Positions 19,425 to 27,580 of a stretch of 64,000 nucleotides of DNA are shown here, one piece after another. This stretch comes from Kiloniellales bacterium (GTDB lineage: Bacteria; Pseudomonadota; Alphaproteobacteria; Kiloniellales; JAKSBE01): assembly GCA_030066685.1 (NCBI GenBank), contig JASJBF010000003.1, positions 46,576-110,575 of the forward strand. Direction: 5' to 3'. The notes beneath the pieces are model-generated. The model made no database searches. It saw only the letters and a list, made by a program, of their open reading frames with translations, and was not told where the DNA came from. Position 1 is the stretch's first letter, and every line of letters begins with the position of its first letter. The translations under genes and the position numbers were made by a program.

Positions 19425-19985
19425 TCACGAGGTCTCGACCCGAAGCGAGGGCTTGTCGTGGAGGGCGATCAGGTTGCGCAGGTGCGTGGTGTCGGCCTCG
19501 ACCCGGGTAACGTCGGCGAGGTGCAGCAGGCTGTGCGGGCGGTCCAGGCTTTCCTTCGGGCCGTAGAGTCGCAGCACCGCGGTCTCCTCGTCCATCTCCT
19601 CGACCTCTCCGGCGGCGGCCAGGTCGCTGTCCAGTTCCTCCGTGTAGAGCACGGCGTGACCGAAGTGGGCGTCCAGGGTTCGGATCACCGTCTGGAAGGA
19701 GTCGAGCTCGATCTTGGGCCTTTCGGGCGACTGGCCGCTGCGCCGGATCAGGCGGGTGATCGCCTCGCGCTCCTTGCCGCCCCAGGCCAGCCGCGTGATG
19801 TCGTCCTTGCGCAGCACCGACAAGCCGTCGTAGCGGCCCTCGTCGTCGAAGCGCCGGAGGTAGAGGTAGCTGTAGGACACCTCGATGAGCGCGCCGCTGA
19901 CGTAGCCGTCGCTCAGATGCTCGCGATGGACGTCCACCAGGGCCTGGCGGACGATCAGTTCCTTTATCATACGGTCCAGTAGCAT
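19425..19985 (-). CDS. Conserved-looking hypothetical protein, 186 aa
   Basis: I do not recognise a family. The ATG at 19985 has GGGAAGA upstream; the frame is open 30 codons further but without a ribosome site. The protein starts MLLDRMIKELIVRQALVDVH and contains short beta-strand-like segments (GALIEVSYSYLYLRRFDDEG, TAVLRLYGPKE) and a central helix. It has no signal peptide or membrane segment. The two segments around GALIEVSYSYLYL and LLHLADVTRVEAD could form Sm-like beta barrels, a speculative reading. Confidence 0.7.
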   Translation of the reverse strand: MLLDRMIKELIVRQALVDVHREHLSDGYVSGALIEVSYSYLYLRRFDDEGRYDGLSVLRKDDITRLAWGGKEREAITRLIRRSGQSPERPKIELDSFQTVIRTLDAHFGHAVLYTEELDSDLAAAGEVEEMDEETAVLRLYGPKESLDRPHSLLHLADVTRVEADTTHLRNLIALHDKPSLRVETS

Positions 19986-20238
19986 GGCTCTTCCCTGCCG
20001 TCCCCGAGCGCCCTGTCCTCCGGCCGCCGTCGCCCCGGGCGGGATCGCGAGGCCCGAGCCTCGGGAAACGGCCATCTAACGGCCGCGGAGTGAAGCCTCG
20101 GTTTAGAGCGGTGCGCCTAGCGGCGCGGCTTGGCGACCCGCGGGCGTTCGGCTATACCGCGGGGCGGGGTGCAGGGAAAGACCGGAAAACGGCGGACCCG
20201 CTGCCGGGTGCCGTCGTTCAACTGGGGAGATCGGGCCG

Positions 20239-21891
20239 ATGGAACGAGAGGCGATGGAATACGACGTGGTGATCGTCGGCGCCGGACCGGCGGGTCTGGC
20301 CGCGGCGATCCGCCTGCGCCAGCTGAGCGCCGAAAGCGGGCGCGAGATCAGCGTCTGCGTTTTGGAGAAGGGCTCCGAGGTCGGCGCCCACATCCTCTCG
20401 GGCGCGGTGCTCGATCCCCGGGCGCTGAACGAGCTGATCCCGGACTGGAAGGACAAGGGCGCGCCGCTGAACAGCCCGGTGACGGCCGAGAAGTTCCTGA
20501 TGCTGCGCGAGAAGGGCGCCTTCTCGGTGCCGATCTGGGCCCTGCCGGGGCAGATGCACAACAAAGGCAACTACATCGTCTCGCTGGGTAACGTCTGCCG
20601 TTGGCTCGCGGAGCAGGCCGAGGCCCTGGGCGCGGAGATCTATCCAGGCTTTCCCGCGGCCGAGGTGTTGTTCCACGAGGACGGTCGGGTCAAGGGCGTC
20701 GCCACCGGCGTCCTGGGCGTCGGCCGCGACGGCCAGCCAAAGGACAGCTTCGAGCCGGGCATGGAGCTGCACGGCAAGTACACCTTCTTCGGCGAGGGCT
20801 GCCGCGGCTCCCTTTCGAAGCAGCTGATGGCGCACTTCAATCTGCGCGAGGGCGTCGATCCCCAGACCTACGGCCTCGGCATCAAAGAGCTCTGGCAGCT
20901 CGATCCCGCCCAGCACCAGCAGGGCCTGGTGATCCACAGCGCCGGCTGGCCGATGGACGACAAGACCTGGGGCGGCTCCTTCATCTATCACCTGGAGGAT
21001 GGCCAGGCCTACGTCGGCTACGTCGTCGGCCTCGACTACGAGAACCCGCACCTCTCGCCCTTCCAGGAGTTCCAGCGCTTCAAGACCCATCCGGCGATCC
21101 GGCCGATGCTGGAAGGCGCCAAGCGCCTGGCCTACGGCGCCCGGGCGCTGAACGAGGGCGGCCTGCAGGCCATTCCCAAGCTGGTCTTCCCGGGCGGCGC
21201 CCTGATCGGCTGCTCGGCCGGCTTCCTCAACGTCCCCAGGATCAAGGGCAGCCACAACGCCATGAAGACCGGCATGCTGGCCGCCGAAGCCGCTGCCGAA
21301 GCCCTGCAGGCCGATGAGGGCGCCGCGGCCGAGCTGTCGGCCTATCCGAGGAAGTTCGAGGCCTCCTGGGTCCACGAAGAGCTGCACCGGGCCCGGAATT
21401 TCCGCCCCTCCTTCGCCAAGTGGGGCCTGATCGGCGGGATGCTCTACGGCGGCTTCGACCTCAAGGTCCTGCGCGGCAAGGCGCCCTGGACCCTGCGCCA
21501 TACAAAGCCGGATCACGAGAGCCTGAAACCGGCCAAGGACATGCCGAAAATCGACTATCCCAAGCCGGACGGCGTCATTACCTTCGATCGTTTATCATCT
21601 GTTTACCTTTCCAATACGAATCATGAGGAGGACCAGCCAGTCCACCTGCAGCTGAAGGACCCCGCCGTTGCCGTCGACCACAATCTCGCCCTTTACGACG
21701 CCCCGGAACAGCGCTACTGCCCGGCCGGGGTCTACGAGATCCTGCGCGACGACGATGGCGGCAACCCCCGGCTGCAGATCAACGCCCAGAACTGCGTGCA
21801 CTGCAAAACCTGCGATATCAAGGACCCGACCCAGAACATCAACTGGGTCACGCCCGAAGGCACGGGCGGACCGAACTATCCGAACATGTGA
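20239..21891 (+). CDS. Electron transfer flavoprotein-ubiquinone oxidoreductase (ETF-QO)
   Basis: A 550-residue membrane-associated flavoprotein passing electrons from ETF to ubiquinone in fatty-acid and amino-acid oxidation. The FAD site is [18 protein letters not shown]; the middle holds [20 protein letters not shown], and the 4Fe-4S ligands are in YCPAGVYE and [12 protein letters not shown], ending with the family tail [13 protein letters not shown]. The length is normal. A GGGGAG ribosome site precedes the ATG. It heads a plus-strand group with the TPR lipoprotein and ispE. Confidence 0.96.
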   Translation: MEREAMEYDVVIVGAGPAGLAAAIRLRQLSAESGREISVCVLEKGSEVGAHILSGAVLDPRALNELIPDWKDKGAPLNSPVTAEKFLMLREKGAFSVPIWALPGQMHNKGNYIVSLGNVCRWLAEQAEALGAEIYPGFPAAEVLFHEDGRVKGVATGVLGVGRDGQPKDSFEPGMELHGKYTFFGEGCRGSLSKQLMAHFNLREGVDPQTYGLGIKELWQLDPAQHQQGLVIHSAGWPMDDKTWGGSFIYHLEDGQAYVGYVVGLDYENPHLSPFQEFQRFKTHPAIRPMLEGAKRLAYGARALNEGGLQAIPKLVFPGGALIGCSAGFLNVPRIKGSHNAMKTGMLAAEAAAEALQADEGAAAELSAYPRKFEASWVHEELHRARNFRPSFAKWGLIGGMLYGGFDLKVLRGKAPWTLRHTKPDHESLKPAKDMPKIDYPKPDGVITFDRLSSVYLSNTNHEEDQPVHLQLKDPAVAVDHNLALYDAPEQRYCPAGVYEILRDDDGGNPRLQINAQNCVHCKTCDIKDPTQNINWVTPEGTGGPNYPNM

Positions 21892-22028
21892 GCCGGGCGT
21901 GTTTTCCTGATGCTTTCCCTAAGAGCAGGCTTGCGCGGCAGTTGTCGAAGGCTCACTGGGTCATGTAAACTCATGATGCCTGGACCGGCGCTTGGCCGGC
22001 GGGCATCAGCCAAACGATCCGGAGCGAC

Positions 22029-23822
22029 ATGGTGCCGAGGATGACCGATCTGAGGCCGGGCCGCAGAAAGTGGACGCCGATCGTAGTGCCCGTCTTCGCG
22101 GCGGGCCTTCTTGCTTCCTGCGGATCCCAGCCCGAGACCGCCGAGGTCGGCAAGCCGGCCGGCCAGCCCGTTCTGCTGGCCGCCGCCGAGGGTGCGGACA
22201 CCGGGGGATACAGGCTGGCACGTTCGCCCTACGGCCACTACCTGGCGGGGCGGCACGCGGACCGGCAGCGGGACCTGTCGCTGGCGGCCGACTTCATGCT
22301 GCGCGCGCTGGAGCTCGATCCGGAGAACTTGCAGATCCTGGCCCGGGCCTTTGCGCTCGCGGCCGGCGACGGTCGGGAGGTGGAGGCCGTCGATCTGGCC
22401 AAGCGCCTGATCGAGATCCGGCCGGACCACGCGACCGCCCGCCTGGTGCTCGCCGTCGATGCCATGCTGCGCGGCGACTATCCGGACGCCGAGGCACAGG
22501 TCGCGGCGATGCCCGGCGACGGCCTGGCGCAGGTGGTCTCCAGCGTCGTGGGCGCCTGGATCGCCCTGGGCGACGGAAACAAGCAGAAGGCCCTCGAACG
22601 GATCAACGCGCTGGCCCAGGTCAACGGCTTCAAGGCCATCTATCATCTGCAGATGGCGCTGCTGCTGGACGTCGCCGGCGACACCGGGGCGGCCGAGGCG
22701 GACTACGACGAGGCGCGGACGGAGTCCGGACGCCCCTGGCTCCGGCTCGCGGTCCTGGCCGGCAACGCCTACGAGCGGCTGGGCCGACCGGAGAAGGCCG
22801 AGGAAGCCTACCGCGAGGTGCTGTCGCGAAGCCCCGAGACGACCTTCTTCGATCCCATGCTGGCCCGTTTGGCCGAAGGCGACCGCCCCGCGGCCGAGGT
22901 TGCCGATCCCGCCGCCGGCTTGGCGGAGTCCCTCTTCAACCTCGGAAGCCTGCTGGGGCAGGAGCGTTCCGAGGACATGGCGCTGATCTACACCCATCTG
23001 GCGCTGCGGCTGCGGCCCAAGTTCGACGCCGCCCAGGTCCTGAAGGGCGAGATCCTTCAGCAGCAGGAGCGCGGCGACGAGGTGATCGCCGCCTACGAGA
23101 GGGTCGGCGAGGACTCGCCCTACTACTGGTCCGTGCAGCTGCGGATCGCGGAGGAGTTCGGGCGGCAGGAGCGGATCGACGACGCGGTGGCGCGCTTCGA
23201 CGACCTGGCGGCCCGCAAGCCCGCGCATTTCGAGCCGCTTTACTACATGGGCAACCTCCTGCGCACCCAGGAGCGCTTCGAGGAGGCGGTCACGGCCTAC
23301 GACCGGGCGCTGGAGCGGATCGGCGAACCCAAGGCCCGGCACTGGTCCGTGCTTTACTTTCGCGGCATCGCGCTGGAGCGGACCGACAAATGGGAGCGCG
23401 CCGAGGCCGACTTCCTCAAGGCCCTGGAGTTCGAGCCCGAGCAGCCCTACGTGATGAATTATCTGGCCTATTCCTGGGTCGAGAAGGAGATGAACCTCGA
23501 TCAGGCCAAGGGCATGCTCAACCGTGCGGTCGAGCTTCGGCCCGACGACGGCTACATCGTCGACAGCCTGGGCTGGGTCTACTACCGAATCGGCGAGTAC
23601 GAGAACGCGGTCAAGTACCTCGAGCGCGCCGTGGAGCTGCGGCCGCACGACCCGGTGATCAACGATCACCTGGGCGACGCCTACTGGAAGGTGGGCCGCA
23701 GGTCCGAGGCACGCTTCCAGTGGCGCCGGGCGCTGAGCTTCGAGCCCGAGGCCGAGCTGGTGCCGACGATCGAGAGCAAGCTCGACATCGGCCTGCACAA
23801 CGCCGACAAGCAGAACATCTGA
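22029..23822 (+). CDS. TPR-repeat lipoprotein
   Basis: A 597-residue protein with a lipoprotein signal (VVPVFAAGLLASC) and then TPR repeats almost to the end, including ADFMLRALELDPENLQILAR, PYVMNYLAYSWVEKEMNLDQ and the last pair YIVDSLGWVYYRIGEYENAV. It is probably anchored in the periplasmic face of a membrane and serves as a protein scaffold. A GGAGCGAC ribosome site precedes the ATG. ispE starts 7 bp after its stop, so the two are co-transcribed; a functional link is not implied by sequence. Confidence 0.88.
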   Translation: MVPRMTDLRPGRRKWTPIVVPVFAAGLLASCGSQPETAEVGKPAGQPVLLAAAEGADTGGYRLARSPYGHYLAGRHADRQRDLSLAADFMLRALELDPENLQILARAFALAAGDGREVEAVDLAKRLIEIRPDHATARLVLAVDAMLRGDYPDAEAQVAAMPGDGLAQVVSSVVGAWIALGDGNKQKALERINALAQVNGFKAIYHLQMALLLDVAGDTGAAEADYDEARTESGRPWLRLAVLAGNAYERLGRPEKAEEAYREVLSRSPETTFFDPMLARLAEGDRPAAEVADPAAGLAESLFNLGSLLGQERSEDMALIYTHLALRLRPKFDAAQVLKGEILQQQERGDEVIAAYERVGEDSPYYWSVQLRIAEEFGRQERIDDAVARFDDLAARKPAHFEPLYYMGNLLRTQERFEEAVTAYDRALERIGEPKARHWSVLYFRGIALERTDKWERAEADFLKALEFEPEQPYVMNYLAYSWVEKEMNLDQAKGMLNRAVELRPDDGYIVDSLGWVYYRIGEYENAVKYLERAVELRPHDPVINDHLGDAYWKVGRRSEARFQWRRALSFEPEAELVPTIESKLDIGLHNADKQNI

Positions 23823-23829
23823 CCGCGGC

Positions 23830-24723
23830 ATGGCGGGCGGGACGCTGGGCGCGCGCGCCCCGGAACTGCGCCTGCGCGCCCGGGCCAAGGTCAACCTCTA
23901 TCTTCACGTCACCGGCAAGCGCCTGGACGGCTATCACGAGCTCGACAGCCTGATGGTCTTTCCCGATCTCGGGGACGAGCTCTCCCTTGGGCGCGCGGCC
24001 GAGCTGTCGCTCGAGGTCGAGGGGCCCTTCGCCGCCGCTCTCGGCGCGGAAGGTCCGGACAATCTGGTGCTGCGTGCCGCCCGAGCCTTGGGCACGCTGG
24101 TCGGCGGCGGCCGGGGCGCGCGCCTGCGTCTGACGAAAAATCTGCCGGTTGCGGCCGGGATCGGCGGCGGCTCGGCCGACGCCGCGGCGACCTTGAGGGG
24201 CCTGATCCGGCTCTGGAACCAGGAGGTTTCAGAAGCGAAGCTGCGGGCGCTGGCCCTGGAACTCGGCGCCGACGTGCCGCCCTGCCTGGAAAGCCGCCCG
24301 GTCTTCGCCCGCGGCATCGGCGAGGACCTGACCCCGGCGCCGCCGCTGCCGCCCTTCTGGGTGGTGCTAGTCAACCCCGGCGTACCGTTGTCAACCGCGA
24401 AGGTCTTCAACACGCGCCGTGGGGCCTTTTCCGAAGCGGCTGCCGTCTGGGGTGATCCGCCGCGCGATCTCGACGACGTTCTGGACGTGCTGTATTGGAG
24501 CTGCAACGACCTGGAGCGTCCGGCGATCGCCTTGGCGCCAAAGGTCGGTGACGTGCTCGCTGCCCTGCAGTCCCTGGAGACCTGTCGCCTGGCCCGCCTC
24601 TCAGGTAGCGGCGCGACCTGCTTCGGGATCTTCGCGGAGGCGGATCAGGCGGCAGAGGCCGCCGCGGCGCTGTCCTCGGCTCATGCGGACTGGTGGGTCG
24701 CCGCGGCGCCGGTCGCGGACTGA
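23830..24723 (+). CDS. ispE: 4-diphosphocytidyl-2-C-methyl-D-erythritol kinase
   Basis: A 297-residue GHMP kinase of the MEP isoprenoid pathway. The N-terminus has AKVNLYLHVTGKRLDGYHEL; the ATP loop is LPVAAGIGGGSADAAATLRG; the C-terminal glycine-rich segment is LARLSGSGATCFGIF. The length is normal. It directly follows the TPR lipoprotein gene and precedes tRNA-Gln. Confidence 0.95.
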   Translation: MAGGTLGARAPELRLRARAKVNLYLHVTGKRLDGYHELDSLMVFPDLGDELSLGRAAELSLEVEGPFAAALGAEGPDNLVLRAARALGTLVGGGRGARLRLTKNLPVAAGIGGGSADAAATLRGLIRLWNQEVSEAKLRALALELGADVPPCLESRPVFARGIGEDLTPAPPLPPFWVVLVNPGVPLSTAKVFNTRRGAFSEAAAVWGDPPRDLDDVLDVLYWSCNDLERPAIALAPKVGDVLAALQSLETCRLARLSGSGATCFGIFAEADQAAEAAAALSSAHADWWVAAAPVAD

Positions 24724-24801
24724 TCGGCCGGCAACACCTGGCCTGCGACCTTGCGAAAGGCGCAGCCCGGACGTAAGGTCCGCGCCGTCTGCAAAGCTAC
24801 T

Positions 24802-24875
24802 TGGGGCGTAGCCAAGTGGTAAGGCAGCGGGTTTTGGTCCCGCGATCCCAGGTTCGAATCCTGGCGCCCCAGCCA
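24802..24875 (+). tRNA. tRNA-Gln (anticodon UUG)
   Basis: A 74-nt cloverleaf with encoded CCA. The acceptor stem TGGGGCG pairs with CGCCCCA; the anticodon stem GCGGG/CCCGC encloses the loop TTTTGGT with anticodon TTG; the T-arm is CCAGG-TTCGAAT-CCTGG. G is the discriminator base. It lies between ispE and the convergent fatty acid hydroxylase gene. A tRNA 3' end can serve as an integration site, but no integrase is nearby. Confidence 0.97.
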
Positions 24876-24898
24876 CTCCTCTCGATTTCCGCTTCGGA

Positions 24899-25783
24899 TC
24901 ACCGGGTGGTTGCCCGGCTCTCCGCGCGCCGCTGTGGCGGCCGCCAGCCCGGGCGGCGGAACAGCAGGCCCAGAGCCTCGACCAGGGATTCCGCCGCGCG
25001 CAGGTCGCGAAACAGGATCCCAGCCTCGTAGAAATGGACCTTGAACGGGTTCTTGGAGTTCAGCGGCCTGGTCAGGCCGTAGACCGGGGTCTCCGCCTCC
25101 GCCCGGTAGGTGCCGAAGATCCGGTCCCAGATCATCAGCACGGCGCCGTAGTTGCGGTCCAGGCAGCCGGCGTCGGCGCCGTGGTGGACCCGGTGGTTCG
25201 AGGGCGTGTTGAAGACGCGGTCCAGCCAGCCCAGGCGCCCGATCATCTCGGTGTGCAGCCAGGTCTGGTAGCTGAGGATGAGAACGAAGGCCGCCAGGAC
25301 CAGCAGGGGATTGAAGCCCAGGGTCACGATCGGCAGGTAGAAAACCGGCGAGATGAACTGGTCCACAAAGGAGATCCGGTAGGCGGTGGCCTGGTTGAAG
25401 TGCGGCGAGGAATGGTGCACCGAGTGGGCCAGGGCCCAGAGCAGGCGGATCTCGTGCGACAGCCGGTGCTCCCAGTAGTAGGCGAGGTCGACCAGGATCA
25501 CCGCCAGGACCGCGCTCCACAAGGTGGTTGGGATCTGCCAGGGCACCAGGGCCTGGACACCGAGATAGACCGCGAGCCAGGACGCCGCCAGCAGGAGCTC
25601 TGCGGCGATCGACGGCACCAGCGTACTGTAGCTGGCCAGCATCTCGAGCCAGCGCTCCTTGCCGAGCCGACGCCGCCGCCAGAGCCAGAGCAGCTCGACC
25701 AGAAGCAGGACGAGCGCGAAGACCGCCAGCAGGTCTCCGACCCCGAAGATCGCGGTCTCGATTGCGCCCAGGGCTTCCTCCAT
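24899..25783 (-). CDS. Sterol desaturase/fatty acid hydroxylase superfamily membrane protein
   Basis: A 294-residue di-iron membrane oxygenase with four to five hydrophobic segments and the three histidine boxes: EHRLSHEIR, HSVHHSS and NHRVHHG. Substrates of this family are lipids; the specific one is unknown. The ATG at 25783 is preceded by GGAAGGAG; the frame is open 10 codons upstream. The gene diverges from a TetR regulator, and two palindromic operators lie between them, so it is the probable regulatory target. Confidence 0.9.
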   Translation of the reverse strand: MEEALGAIETAIFGVGDLLAVFALVLLLVELLWLWRRRRLGKERWLEMLASYSTLVPSIAAELLLAASWLAVYLGVQALVPWQIPTTLWSAVLAVILVDLAYYWEHRLSHEIRLLWALAHSVHHSSPHFNQATAYRISFVDQFISPVFYLPIVTLGFNPLLVLAAFVLILSYQTWLHTEMIGRLGWLDRVFNTPSNHRVHHGADAGCLDRNYGAVLMIWDRIFGTYRAEAETPVYGLTRPLNSKNPFKVHFYEAGILFRDLRAAESLVEALGLLFRRPGWRPPQRRAESRATTR

Positions 25784-25811
25784 GCGCCGCTCCTTCCCCC
25801 AATCCGCAGGC

Positions 25812-25839
25812 AATAACGAGAATGATCGTTCTCATTATT
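25812..25839. promoter_or_regulatory. Palindromic operator 1 (TetR candidate)
   Basis: A 28-bp near-perfect inverted repeat centred on GATC, with core GAGAATGATCGTTCTC and AATAA/TTATT flanks; two mismatches per half. It lies 29 bp upstream of the hydroxylase ATG, in promoter position. Confidence 0.75.
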
Positions 25840-25871
25840 AACTGGGCAAGGTCGGGCTTGCGGTCAATTAA

Positions 25872-25893
25872 AATGTGAACGATCATTCTCATT
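25872..25893. promoter_or_regulatory. Palindromic operator 2 (TetR candidate)
   Basis: A second copy of the same dyad (GTGAACGATCATTCTC core, centred on GATC), 57 bp from the first. A GTG at 25875 inside it could open the TetR frame, but a TTG further down is preferred, leaving this site in the leader. Confidence 0.7.
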
Positions 25894-25931
25894 ATTCGTC
25901 TCCGGCGGCGAAGAAATGGAGAGAGGTCGTC

Positions 25932-26534
25932 TTGGCGCGAACCCGTGACCAGGCCCGCTTCGAGGCGCGGCGCGACGAGATCCTGCAGGCCGCGGCCGGC
26001 TGCTTCGTCCGGCGCGGCTTCCATCAGACCGGCATGCAGGAGATCTGCGCCGCGGCCGGGATGAGCCCCGGTGCCCTCTACCGCTACTTCGACAGCAAGG
26101 ACGCCATCATCGAGGCCATCGCCGAAGCGGAGCGGGAAGAGAACGCGGCGCTGCTCGCGGCCCTGGCCGAGAGCCGCGATCCGGTCGCCGGCCTGCAGGC
26201 GGTGGTCGAAGCGGTACTCCTGGCCTATGCCGATCCGGACGCGGGCCGCCTGGCGGTCGAGGTCCTGGCCGAGGCGGCGCGCAACCCCCGGGTCGCCGAA
26301 GGCTTCGCCCGCAACCTCGCCGAGATGAAGGCCGGCGTCGTCGCCGCGCTCGAGGCCGGCCAGACCGAGGCGGTGATCGATCCCGGCCTCGCCACGGGCC
26401 CCGCCGCCGAGGTCCTGATCGCCCTCATGGACGGCCTCTGCGCGCGTTCGATTCTCGATCCCGCGCACGATCCGCAAACCCTCTTGCCGACGCTCCGGAC
26501 CCTGATCCGCCGATTCCTGGAGGTCCCGGGGTGA
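25932..26534 (+). CDS. TetR/AcrR-family transcriptional regulator
   Basis: About 200 residues. The N-terminal HTH is typical: RRDEILQAAAGCFVRRGFH, then GMQEICAAAGMSPGALYRYF, DSKDAIIEAIAE. The C-terminal ligand domain is alpha-helical and not assignable to a ligand. The TTG at 25932 with AGAGAGG upstream is chosen because an upstream GTG (25875) lies inside an operator palindrome. It very likely represses itself and the divergent hydroxylase gene. Confidence 0.88.
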   Translation: MARTRDQARFEARRDEILQAAAGCFVRRGFHQTGMQEICAAAGMSPGALYRYFDSKDAIIEAIAEAEREENAALLAALAESRDPVAGLQAVVEAVLLAYADPDAGRLAVEVLAEAARNPRVAEGFARNLAEMKAGVVAALEAGQTEAVIDPGLATGPAAEVLIALMDGLCARSILDPAHDPQTLLPTLRTLIRRFLEVPG

Positions 26535-27034
26535 CCCTGCCGGGGTCGTCTCCAAGGTCTCGCCGGCGGGCAGGGGAGGCTGTCCGAGGGGCAGGCGCGA
26601 CGCCGGTCGAGGACCCTCAAGCGCCCTGGCCTCGCTCTCGAAATCAGGGGCTTCGAGCCCGCTTCCAGGCCCGGCATTCTTGTTTGGAATCACTCTAATT
26701 CGGTACCCGTGGGTGACTTTAGAGGATTTCTAAATGGTACCCGCCGCGTGACTGTGATGGGCCTGATCTTAAGATGATTTTCAAGATAAATAGAATAACA
26801 TATTGCAATTATTTATATACTTGGTTCCAAATTTGGGGCGAGCCAGGCCCGGCTGATCGCGAGGAATCGTCATGTGCTTGCTGGTGCCGGCCCGAGGTCG
26901 AGCAAAAGTGCCGGAATCGGGTGCCGCGGCCGCCAGCGGCCCGCCATGCGCGCTTCGGGCCGCCGGAAGCTCCCCTTCGCGAGCCTTCTGTGCCATCCTG
27001 CCGGCCGCCCCCAGGCCGTGAAGGACCGACGCCC
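26535..27034. other. 500-bp intergenic region with an AT-rich island
   Basis: No convincing gene is seen on either strand. The first 230 bp are GC-rich. Two GGTACCC hexamer-type motifs lie about 40 bp apart near 26702 and 26740. At about 26764-26840 the composition drops to a strongly AT-rich run (for example ATTATTTATATAC), unlike the surroundings, then returns to high GC before DUF924. It may hold a promoter or a remnant of foreign DNA. Confidence 0.5.
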
Positions 27035-27580
27035 ATGACCTCGATTTCCGACGTGCTCGGCTTCTGGTTCGCGCCCGGCATGGCCGCGCGCTGGTTCGTC
27101 AGCGACCCCGCCTTCGACGCCGAGGTGAAGGCGCGGCTTGGCCGGGCCGCCGAGGCGGCGGCCCGCGGCGAGCTCGACCACTGGGCCGAGACTCCGGAGG
27201 GTGCCGTCGCCCTGGTTCTGCTGCTCGACCAGGTGCCGCGCAATCTCTACCGCGGCGACGGCCGTGCCTTCGACGGCGACGCCGCAGCCCGCGCCGTCAC
27301 CCGGCGCGCGCTGGAGGCAGGTTTCGACCGGGAGCTCGACCAGGCCCAGCGGCTGTTCCTCTACCTGCCGCTGGAGCACAGCGAGGCGCTGACCGACCAG
27401 GAGGACTGCTGCCGCCTGGTCGAGGAACTGACCGACAATCCGGACTGGGCCGACTACGCCCGGCGGCACCGCGACATCATCGCCCGCTTCGGTCGTTTCC
27501 CGCACCGCAACGCGGCCTTGGGGCGGGAGTCGACGGCGGAGGAAAAGGGCTTCCTGGAGGAAGCGGGATCCGGCTTTTAG
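27035..27580 (+). CDS. DUF924-family protein
   Basis: A 181-residue alpha-helical cytoplasmic protein. Family landmarks are VLGFWF at the start, RWFVSDPAFD, LLLDQVPRNLYRG, LFLYLPLEHSEAL and the C-terminal FGRFPHRNAALGRESTAEE. The fold is TPR-like and its function is unknown. The ATG at 27035 gives the canonical N-terminus; the open frame extends upstream through the AT-rich region without coding character. It ends 4 bp into the convergent MscS gene. Confidence 0.9.
   Translation: MTSISDVLGFWFAPGMAARWFVSDPAFDAEVKARLGRAAEAAARGELDHWAETPEGAVALVLLLDQVPRNLYRGDGRAFDGDAAARAVTRRALEAGFDRELDQAQRLFLYLPLEHSEALTDQEDCCRLVEELTDNPDWADYARRHRDIIARFGRFPHRNAALGRESTAEEKGFLEEAGSGF

Noticed and set aside
21876..23894. 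A 672-codon open frame on the minus strand opposite the TPR lipoprotein
   Set aside because: Same antisense effect; no domain, and it would overlap three well-supported genes.
24802..24875. tRNA-Gln as an integration site for a genomic island
   Set aside because: No integrase or direct repeat of the tRNA 3' end was found downstream, and the neighbours look like ordinary chromosomal genes.
24681..26693. A 670-codon minus-strand frame
   Set aside because: It runs through tRNA-Gln and the fatty acid hydroxylase in another frame and has no family features.
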